DNA of 54,554 nt, taken from the NCBI GenBank assembly GCA_014860005.1, contig JACZKP010000212.1, positions 1-54,554 of the forward strand, in the 5' to 3' direction. Made by a program: the position numbers and the translations under genes. This document shows positions 33,283-40,126 of this stretch, piece after piece (the stretch's first letter is position 1; the number at the start of each line of letters is the position of its first letter). This DNA is from Verrucomicrobiota bacterium. Its GTDB lineage: Bacteria > Verrucomicrobiota > Verrucomicrobiae > Limisphaerales > UBA11358. The notes beneath the pieces are model-generated. The model searched no databases. It worked only from the letters and a program-made list of their open reading frames with translations, and was not told the DNA's origin.

Positions 33283-33903
33283 ATGAGTGTAAGAGTTAAA
33301 ATTTGCGGGCTTACCAATGCCGCTGATGCCATGGGCGCCGCTGAGGCCGGCGCGGATTTGCTGGGCTTCGTATTCTACGAACAAAGTCCGCGCCATGTCC
33401 CGGTGGCCGCGGCGGCCATCATCGCCCGCGAGTTACCCGCGTTCGTCGCAAAGGCCGGCGTTTTCGTGGACGCCCCCGTGGAACTCGTGACGCGAGCCAT
33501 CAGCGAATGTGGCCTCAGTGTCCTGCAATTTCACGGCAACGAAACGCCGGAGTATTGCAGTCAGTTCGGCGTGATGATCATGAAAGCGTTTCGCGTCCGG
33601 GACGCGGCTTCCCTGGAGATTCTGCCGGCCTATCCCACGGATGCGTGGTTGCTGGACGCCTACACCGCCGGCCAGCTTGGTGGCACGGGCGCAACGTTCA
33701 ACTGGGAGCTGGCAATCGCGGCGCGGAAGCTTGGCCGCCCGATTTTTCTCGCAGGAGGCTTGACGCCGGAGAACGTGGCCGAAGCCGTGCGCAAAGTGCA
33801 ACCGTTCGGGGTGGATGTTTCCAGTGGCGTGGAATTCTCGCCCGGCCGAAAGGACAGGGACAAGGTGCGTGCTTTCATCGCTGCCGCCAAGCAAGCTGGC
33901 TGA
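33283..33903 (+). CDS. trpF: Phosphoribosylanthranilate isomerase
   Basis: TrpF isomerises phosphoribosylanthranilate in tryptophan synthesis. The 206-residue TIM-barrel protein begins with the typical MSVRVKICGLTN (catalytic Cys8). It carries LLGFVFYEQSPR, VGVFVD-like AKAGVFVDA, VLQFHGNE, a WLLDAYTAGQLGGTG phosphate-binding stretch and the terminal GVDVSSGVEFSPGRKD loop. The length is normal. Upstream are the decayed tRNA-Arg and spacer that match 17.7-18.1 kb. The methyltransferase gene starts 30 bases downstream. No other trp gene is adjacent; trpB is 1.3 kb downstream. Confidence 0.95.
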   Translation: MSVRVKICGLTNAADAMGAAEAGADLLGFVFYEQSPRHVPVAAAAIIARELPAFVAKAGVFVDAPVELVTRAISECGLSVLQFHGNETPEYCSQFGVMIMKAFRVRDAASLEILPAYPTDAWLLDAYTAGQLGGTGATFNWELAIAARKLGRPIFLAGGLTPENVAEAVRKVQPFGVDVSSGVEFSPGRKDRDKVRAFIAAAKQAG

Positions 33904-33933
33904 ACCGGGTCTGCCGAAGGCCCCACCACTGTA

Positions 33934-34941
33934 ATGGATGACTGTCTGAAACTCGAAACTGAGAGACTCATCCGCTCCTGGGCGCAGTACAACGCTCCGT
34001 TCTTGTGCGAATATCTGGTCGCCGACGTGGAAGACCCGCGCGTCAACATCCAAAGCGTCTTGTCCCGGCACTTCCTGCTCGCCAAATTGTTCGGTGGCAG
34101 GTTTGAGGATTTGATGCTCCACGAACTACGCTTCGCCGCCGCCATGAACTGGCTCGCAAAGCACTCAACCGGTACCGACGAACGCCGCGCGATCTTTCAC
34201 GCCCTGCAGCGCGGTGCGGACGACGCCGAGGGCCAGCCAATTCCCCACTTTGTAACGCAAACATTTTCGGGACTTCCCGCGAGTGCAAACGGTCTGACCG
34301 TTCCCAACTACCTCGCGGACAACCTTGTTGAGGAAGTCGCCCAGTCGCTGCCGAGGCGTAAACAAGATGAGCGCAACGTGCTTCTTACGCTCTGGCACGC
34401 CGGGTTGGCCGGTGAATCACCGCAACCTGTCTCCGTGCTCGAACCGGCGTGCGGCTCGGCCAACGACTATCGCTTCCTGGCCGCCTGCGGAATCGCGCGC
34501 CTGATTGAGTACACCGGTTTTGACCTGTGCGAAAAGAACGTCGCCAATGCTCGCGCGCTATTTCCTGCCGCACGTTTCGAGACGGGCAATGTCTTTGACA
34601 TCACCGCGTCCGACCAATCCTACGATCTGTGCTTCACCCACGATCTGCTGGAGCATCTCTCGCCCGCGGGACTGGAGCGAGCCGTCCAGGAACTTTGTCG
34701 CGTCACGCGCCGCGGATTGTGCGTCCATTTCTTCCAGATGGACGAGATGCCCAACCACATCGTGCGTCCCGTCGGGGAGTACCACGTGAACACGTTGAGC
34801 CTGACGCAGACGGAAGCGCTCTTCGCGCGGCAAGGTTTTGCGGTTCAGCCGTTGCACATCGGTTCGTATCTCCGCCAACGCGTCGGTTGTCGTGAAACCC
34901 ACAATCCGAACGCCTACACATTCCTGGCATTCCGCCGCTGA
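33934..34941 (+). CDS. Class I SAM-dependent methyltransferase
   Basis: This 335-residue protein has a Rossmann-type methyltransferase domain in its second half. Motif I is VSVLEPACGSANDYRFL near residues 168-184, motif II is YTGFDLCEKNVANARALFP near 193-211, and the DLCFTHDLLEHLSPAG post-II region is near 231-246. The N-terminal 140 residues are helical and of unknown fold. The acceptor is unknown. The gene follows trpF by 30 bases, possibly in the same transcript, but a tryptophan link is not implied by sequence. A 190-bp MITE-like element begins 36 bases after the stop. Confidence 0.8.
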   Translation: MDDCLKLETERLIRSWAQYNAPFLCEYLVADVEDPRVNIQSVLSRHFLLAKLFGGRFEDLMLHELRFAAAMNWLAKHSTGTDERRAIFHALQRGADDAEGQPIPHFVTQTFSGLPASANGLTVPNYLADNLVEEVAQSLPRRKQDERNVLLTLWHAGLAGESPQPVSVLEPACGSANDYRFLAACGIARLIEYTGFDLCEKNVANARALFPAARFETGNVFDITASDQSYDLCFTHDLLEHLSPAGLERAVQELCRVTRRGLCVHFFQMDEMPNHIVRPVGEYHVNTLSLTQTEALFARQGFAVQPLHIGSYLRQRVGCRETHNPNAYTFLAFRR

Positions 34942-34977
34942 AGCAAATGAGGCGTCGCGCATCGCCACTGGCGTTGG

Positions 34978-35167
34978 GTAATGCCTCAGTCTTGCCCGGC
35001 TGTAGCGCAGATTTCCAATCTGCGGTATCGCCGAATTCCATTCGGCAGACCGGCCGAACGCTCGGAAACCCCGGCGCTTGCCAAGGGCCGCGGATTGGAA
35101 ATCCGCGATACTGCAGGTTGGAAACCTGCGCTACGAGCGTTTTCGCCGGGCAAGACTGAGGCATTAC
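34978..35167. mobile_element. MITE-like element A with GTAA-type inverted ends
   Basis: The 190-bp element has perfect 23-bp terminal inverted repeats (34978-35000 and 35145-35167, starting GTAATGCCTC and ending GAGGCATTAC). It is bounded by GGCGTTGG on the left and GGCGTTGC on the right, a near-perfect 8-bp target duplication. Inside are nested palindromes (CAGATTTCCAATCTG, CGAATTCCATTCG, CGGATTGGAAATCCG, CAGGTTGGAAACCTG). It carries no gene. The GTAA ends and 8-bp duplication match IS66-family transposition. A near-identical copy in the opposite orientation lies at 38318-38508. Confidence 0.85.
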
Positions 35168-35222
35168 GGCGTTGCTCACTTTCCCACTTTCTCACCCGCC
35201 TGCATTCCGCTAGCTTGTCACC

Positions 35223-36509
35223 ATGAGCGCGACCGCCACTGCAAATTTGCCCGACGCTGCCGGCCACTTTGGCCAGTACGGCGGACGTTACGTGCCCGAG
35301 ACGTTGATGCATCCGTTGCAGGAGTTGGAGGCCGAATACTTCCGCGCGCAGAACGACCCGGAATTTCAACGCGAGTTGTCCTATTACCTCACGGAGTTTT
35401 GCGGCCGACCCACGCCGCTTTACTTTGCTGAACGACTTACCAGAGAACTCGGCGGCGCAAAGATATATCTCAAGCGCGAAGACCTGCTCCACACCGGTGC
35501 GCACAAGATCAACAACGCCATGGGTCAAATCCTCCTCGCGAAGCGCATGGGCAAGACCCGCATCATCGCCGAAACCGGCGCGGGTCAGCACGGCGTGGCC
35601 ACGGCGACCGTTGCCGCGATGTTCGGTTTGAAATGTGTCATCTACATGGGCGCGGTGGATTGCGTGCGGCAGGAATTGAACGTCTATCGCATGAAGATGC
35701 TCGGCGCGGAAGTCGTGCCGGTTCACGCGGGCCAGAAGACGCTCAAGGAAGCCGTCAACGAAGCTATGCGCGACTGGGTCACAAATATCCGCAGCACGCA
35801 TTACATCCTCGGCACGGCGTATGGCGCGCATCCGTATCCCGTAATGGTCCGCAATTTCCAACGCGTCATCGGCGACGAAGCGCGCGCGCAGATTCTGGAG
35901 AAGGAGGGCCGTTTGCCGGATATGCTGATTGCTTGTGTTGGTGGTGGATCAAATGCAATTGGACTTTTTTATCCGTTCCTCAACGACGTAGGACAGGCGG
36001 CGCGCCTGTCTCAAACTTCCAAGGAAGAAAATGGTGACAGGCGCGACGCCTGTCCTACGGGCGGTGTGCGCATGATCGGCGTGGAAGCGGGCGGACTCGG
36101 CATCCAGCCCGAGCAACACGCGGCGCGGTTTCAAGGCGGCTCACTCGGTGTGTTGCAGGGCACGCGCAGCTACATCTTGCAGGATGACTTCGGGCAGATT
36201 CAATCCACGCACAGCGTCAGCGCTGGGTTGGATTACGCCGCCGTCGGGCCGGAACACGCGTGGTTGCACGACGCCAAGCGCGTGGAATACACCTACGCCA
36301 CCGACGACAAGGCGCTCGAAGCCTTCATGAAACTGGCGCGGCTGGAAGGCATCATTCCCGCGCTGGAAAGTGCCCACGCCGTGGCCGAGTGCATCGTCCG
36401 CGCGCCGCAGATGAACCAGGACGCGCTCATCATCGTGAATCTCTCCGGTCGCGGCGACAAAGACGTGGCACAGGCGGCAGACAAGATCGGTTTGCAGATG
36501 CCGAAGTAG
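35223..36509 (+). CDS. trpB: Tryptophan synthase beta chain with an in-frame repeat insertion
   Basis: TrpB joins indole with serine using pyridoxal phosphate. The 428-residue protein carries the Schiff-base lysine in [10 protein letters not shown] (K95), a [10 protein letters not shown] loop, the cofactor-phosphate motif GGGSNAIG near 239-246, and the usual C-terminal region to GRGDKD. The length is about 25 residues more than typical. The excess is at about residues 256-281, where [21 protein letters not shown] replaces the short loop before MIGVEAGG. The insert is made by a 71-bp palindromic element (35988-36058). All conserved motifs lie outside it and the frame is preserved, so the gene is probably functional. 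trpA is not nearby. Confidence 0.93.
   Translation: MSATATANLPDAAGHFGQYGGRYVPETLMHPLQELEAEYFRAQNDPEFQRELSYYLTEFCGRPTPLYFAERLTRELGGAKIYLKREDLLHTGAHKINNAMGQILLAKRMGKTRIIAETGAGQHGVATATVAAMFGLKCVIYMGAVDCVRQELNVYRMKMLGAEVVPVHAGQKTLKEAVNEAMRDWVTNIRSTHYILGTAYGAHPYPVMVRNFQRVIGDEARAQILEKEGRLPDMLIACVGGGSNAIGLFYPFLNDVGQAARLSQTSKEENGDRRDACPTGGVRMIGVEAGGLGIQPEQHAARFQGGSLGVLQGTRSYILQDDFGQIQSTHSVSAGLDYAAVGPEHAWLHDAKRVEYTYATDDKALEAFMKLARLEGIIPALESAHAVAECIVRAPQMNQDALIIVNLSGRGDKDVAQAADKIGLQMPK
35988..36058. repeat. Palindromic repeat inserted in frame in trpB
   Basis: The two 23-base arms (35988-36010 and 36036-36058) are inverted and match at 22 of 23 positions. They start GTAGGACAGGCGGCGCG and end CGCGACGCCTGTCCTAC. 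The loop of about 25 bases holds AAACTTCCAAGGAAGAAAAT. The reading frame continues through the element and is intact on both sides. Confidence 0.9.
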
Positions 36510-37031
36510 TCAGATGCTGTCCGTGACAAGCGCCTCAGAGTTCATTGTGAACAGCACGACACCGGCTGCGGTGGCAGACAATCCAGCGGTTAATCCCAAC
36601 TGACGAGATTGTCGCTGGGAGCGATGCCGGGTCAGAATGATGAGGTCTGAATTATTTTGCCCCCATCATTTTGCCATGCTTCGGCTCTCAACAAACCCAC
36701 ACCGGCACTGCGACGCGATTTCGACCTTGGCCAGGTTGGGTTAAATCCCTGCAAACCGAGGTTGAGGAAACCCACCGCAGCCACAGTTCCGCGCGGCTTC
36801 GCCCTGCGACTCGCTGAAGTGGGCACCGACTGACAGCAACCACCTCCACCAATTGTCAAAGCGCTGGAGGACCGGCGCACTCCACGACGCTTCGCAAAGA
36901 TCGTGAGTTGCGGGTGAACGCTGGGGATTCTGGGCAGCGACAGTCCTCCACCGCATTGGTTCCTGGCGCGGGACGCACCACATCAGGTCCGCGCTTACCA
37001 GGGCCGGGGCGAACACCTCAAGTAAACGTTC
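36510..37031. other. Intergenic spacer after trpB with no recognised gene
   Basis: No frame here looks coding. Sequence near 36636-36670 (TTATTTTGCCCCCATCATTTTGCC) is a short TTTTGCC direct repeat. No hairpin with a T-tract was found beyond weak ones. The segment may hold transcription ends of trpB and of the leftward hydrolase. Confidence 0.45.
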
Positions 37032-38186
37032 TCACTGCAGCTTCTCTTTCAACATTTGAAACGCCTGCTCACGTTGCGTCTCCGGGAAGTCATGTCCACA
37101 GTCCGGATGCTCCACTCGCAAGTTCTCTGGAGCGTCGTAAAGCCGGTAAACCGCCGACGCTGCTTTCACAATTTCGTCCACGCTGCTGGCCTTGAAATTC
37201 GAGTCGCCCAATGGTGCGTTGATGTACACCGGGCGAGGTGCGAGCGCCCCGAGGAGTTCGTGAAAGTCGAAGGAAATTTCCTGCAAGCGGCCGCGATACT
37301 GCGCGAGCTTGAGCATGTAGCGGGTCTGACACCAGCCGCGTTCGGGCTGCCAGTTGGCGGGATTGCCGTCGTAGTAAGCGAGGAACGAATCGAAGCCGCA
37401 GCTTGAGACGATAACCTTGATGCGCTGGTCGAACACCGCCGTGTAAATGGCATTGTGCCCGCCGAGCGAATGACCAAGCGCGCCGTAATTGCCGCGCTTC
37501 ACAAAACGCAATGAGTCGAGCAGGTCGAGTCCCCGGAGGTTGTCCCAGATGGCTTTCATGGTGCCGCTCTCGTAGCCCAATGCTTTGAGGTCGGGCTGAT
37601 AGTTCGCCATCACCGGATAGGCCGGCGCGAGGACGACGAAGCCACGCTCGGCCAGTTCGTGAGCATAAGCCCGGTAATTTTTGTTCACCTGCTCGACCAG
37701 CACGCGATGGCCAAATTGCATGTCCGTCGAGTGCAGCGCCAGCACTGCGGAAAACTTCGTCCGGCCATTCAGGGCTGGCTTCGGAATCAGCAGATAAGCC
37801 GGCACGCGCGAGCCGGGTTCGGATTCGTAAGTGATGAATCGCCGCACGTACGAGCCGCAATCGGTTTCTTCTTCGATTAGCACCTCGGGTGGCTTGCGTC
37901 TCGGCCTGGCGGGCAGCGGTCCCATGATTTCCTGCATTCCGCGCAGGATTTCCGCACGGCGTTTTTGCCAGTCGGCTTTGGATTTGACGGGGTGGATGTG
38001 GCCTTTCGCATCGCGATATACGAGCAGGTTGGCGCGATCCAATCGCAGAGGAGCCGCGGATTCTGGCTCCTGGGATAACGCAGAGGAGAATGAAGCGAGA
38101 ACGATTGTGCAAATCGCCGCCACAAGCTTTGAAGTGCGCAGACTTGTCCGAGCTCTTCTCAGGCAGGTCGTCGCTGTCGAATGCAA
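37032..38186 (-). CDS. Secreted alpha/beta hydrolase, acetyl-xylan-esterase-like
   Basis: This roughly 384-residue protein has a signal peptide (the LRTSKLVAAICTIVLASFSS core, cleaving after ALSQ). The alpha/beta-hydrolase fold has the nucleophile elbow GHSLGGHNAIY, a likely acid in a late loop, and HPDCGHDFPET carrying the catalytic His. LEVDL- and WC-containing segments resemble CE7/CE15-type esterases. The start is TTG 38186, behind GAGGAAGGAAG, because the frame upstream runs through the MITE-like element and is plainly not coding. It may cleave ester-linked acyl or methyl groups on plant polysaccharide, but the substrate is not established. Confidence 0.7.
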   Translation of the reverse strand: MHSTATTCLRRARTSLRTSKLVAAICTIVLASFSSALSQEPESAAPLRLDRANLLVYRDAKGHIHPVKSKADWQKRRAEILRGMQEIMGPLPARPRRKPPEVLIEEETDCGSYVRRFITYESEPGSRVPAYLLIPKPALNGRTKFSAVLALHSTDMQFGHRVLVEQVNKNYRAYAHELAERGFVVLAPAYPVMANYQPDLKALGYESGTMKAIWDNLRGLDLLDSLRFVKRGNYGALGHSLGGHNAIYTAVFDQRIKVIVSSCGFDSFLAYYDGNPANWQPERGWCQTRYMLKLAQYRGRLQEISFDFHELLGALAPRPVYINAPLGDSNFKASSVDEIVKAASAVYRLYDAPENLRVEHPDCGHDFPETQREQAFQMLKEKLQ

Positions 38187-38317
38187 GAACTGTGTCCAAC
38201 TTCCTTCCTCGGGCCGCTGGACGCGGCCCTGCTTTAGCGTCATGTTGCCAAAGCGCCAAAAACAATGACGAGTCACTGCACTCCAAATTGTCGCCATTAG
38301 TGTGCCAGACTTCATCA

Positions 38318-38508
38318 GTAATGCCTCAATCTGGCCCGGCGAAAACGCTCGTAGCGCAGGTTTCCAACCTGCCGTATCGCGGATTTCCAATCCGCGGCCC
38401 TTGGCAAGCGCCGGGGTTTCCGAGCGTTCGACCGGTCTGCCGAATGGAATTCGGCGATACAGCAGACTGGATATCTGCGCTACAGTCGGGCAAGACTGAG
38501 GCATTACC
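38318..38508. mobile_element. MITE-like element B with GTAA-type inverted ends
   Basis: The 191-bp element is the inverse of element A and matches it at about 95%. Its ends are the same GTAATGCCTC/GAGGCATTAC inverted repeats, and it is flanked on both sides by the perfect 8-bp duplication CTTCATCA (immediately before 38318 and after 38508). This is direct evidence of transposition rather than of ordinary repeat scatter. It lies upstream of the hydrolase start. Confidence 0.9.
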
Positions 38509-38557
38509 TTCATCATCCTATTTCGACTGCTGATTCGACCGCGACGCTGGCAGAAAT

Positions 38558-39898
38558 TCAGTTTCCGCCGGAGGCGAGCGGCGAAATTTTCGTCACGCCC
38601 AGAATCTCGTTCCACCGGAACTCGCGCTTGTGAATGAGGCCCTCGGCGGCGCGATAGACCTCCAGCGAGATTTTCGGTTCGGCCCCCGTCGTGTCCACGT
38701 CGAACACGCAGTAAAGTTTGCCGGTGTTCACGAAGTAAAACGCCTCGGCGGTCGGTTGGGCGCGCGTGCTGTTGCCACTGCCGAACGGCCCGGAAGTCAC
38801 TTCGATGAATTTGTCGAGCACTTGATACGCCGCTGTGAAATGGCGGTCGCCGGAGAGCAGCATCACGCCCTGGATGCCGCGCTCCTGAATGAAATCAAAC
38901 AACTCCCTGCGCTCGCGGTTGAATTTCGACCAGGAGTCCACGCTGCCGTTCGACTGCCATTCGCTGCCACTGGCGAGGAATTTGACTTTTGCCTTCGAGG
39001 CGGAAAGTTCCCGCTTCAGCCACGCCAATTGCGCCGCACCGAGCATGGTCTTGGCGCTGTCATCCGGCGATTCGTTGGGCGAGCGATGATAGCGCACGTC
39101 GAGCATGAAAAATTCAGTATCACCGCGCGTGAACTTGAAATACACGCCGGGATCGTCGCGCTGACCGAAGCCCGGGTTCGGCCAGAATTCCTTGAACGTC
39201 TGGAGCGAAACTTCCTTGCCCTCGGTGGTGCCATCACTGTTGTTCGGGCCGAAATCGTGATCGTCCCATATTCCGTAGCACGCGACGCGGCTGGAAAGGT
39301 CGCGGAAGCCGGCCAGCCGGCGCTGATCGTAGTAGGCCGCGCGCTGCTTGGCAGGCTCGGTTGAATCCGCGTAATGGTTGTCGCCGAGGAACAGCAACAG
39401 ATCAATCGGCGTGCGCGCCGCCAGATCGCCCCACGCCGCTGCCGGGTCAAAGGCGTTGCGGCCGACGCAGGAAATGAACGCGAAGCGAAATCGCCCGGGC
39501 GTTCCCTCCGCCGGAGCGGTGACGAACGAAGGCGCCGGACTGGCCATGCCAGATTCACCGTCCACATGCACCCAGTAGTAGTAACGCGTCGCCGGCTTCA
39601 AACCGGTGATGTGAATCTGACCAAGATACTCCGGCCCGTGAAGGGTCTGGCTGCGGAGTGTGCGCCCGCGGGACAAGTCCGGGCGCTCACTCACGCAGAC
39701 CGCCACGGAACGCCGGGTGGAGCGAGTGGGACCTGAACGCGGCGGGGCCTTGACCCAGATGCGCGCTTCAGTCGCGCCGACATGGCCGAGCATGGGACCG
39801 AGCTCAAGCTGCTCGGTCGGAGCCGCGGAAGCCGATTGCGCCAGGGCAAACGTTGCCAAGGCGAGGAGACACCAGAATCGGGGCAGCAAGGTTTTCAT
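38558..39898 (-). CDS. Secreted PhoD-like alkaline phosphatase
   Basis: This 446-residue protein has an N-terminal signal peptide (MKTLLPRFWCLLALATFALA). An FN3-like N-terminal PhoD domain follows, at about residues 28-130 (HVGATEARIWVKAPP, LKPATRYYYWVHV). The metallophosphatase domain includes a LLFLGDNHYADS motif, the signature YGIWDDHDFGPNNSDG, and LSGDRHFTAAY. PhoD releases phosphate from organic esters outside the cell and uses Fe and Ca ions. The metal ligands visible are the Asp and His of GDNHY, WDDHDFG and GDRH. ATG 39898 begins the signal peptide; a GTG in frame upstream adds 12 residues. Probably regulated by phosphate, but no Pho box was identified. Confidence 0.85.
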   Translation of the reverse strand: MKTLLPRFWCLLALATFALAQSASAAPTEQLELGPMLGHVGATEARIWVKAPPRSGPTRSTRRSVAVCVSERPDLSRGRTLRSQTLHGPEYLGQIHITGLKPATRYYYWVHVDGESGMASPAPSFVTAPAEGTPGRFRFAFISCVGRNAFDPAAAWGDLAARTPIDLLLFLGDNHYADSTEPAKQRAAYYDQRRLAGFRDLSSRVACYGIWDDHDFGPNNSDGTTEGKEVSLQTFKEFWPNPGFGQRDDPGVYFKFTRGDTEFFMLDVRYHRSPNESPDDSAKTMLGAAQLAWLKRELSASKAKVKFLASGSEWQSNGSVDSWSKFNRERRELFDFIQERGIQGVMLLSGDRHFTAAYQVLDKFIEVTSGPFGSGNSTRAQPTAEAFYFVNTGKLYCVFDVDTTGAEPKISLEVYRAAEGLIHKREFRWNEILGVTKISPLASGGN

Positions 39899-40126
39899 GG
39901 GCGCATAATGAACCGTGGCAAGCGGCATCGTCAACGACCGGGTCGCACAAGTTCAAGACGCCGAGGTGAATGACAAGTAAGAGCAAGACTCAGGGTGGCA
40001 CAACTGCACAAATCAGCGAGTGCGTGGCCCCCGGAGCAAACGCGCAGTTTCAACCTGGCTTTTCAGCCTCGACACCGGCACGTCATTTCGGTTTGCTTCG
40101 CGGGATTTATTTCGCGGCCGAAACGC

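Noticed and set aside
38187..38615. N-terminal extension of the hydrolase frame through MITE element B
   Set aside because: The added residues are the translation of the MITE; the signal peptide starts downstream of it.
39995..40126. Upstream extension of the carB frame by 44 codons
   Set aside because: These residues resemble no CarB, and the ATG at 40127 starts the conserved sequence.
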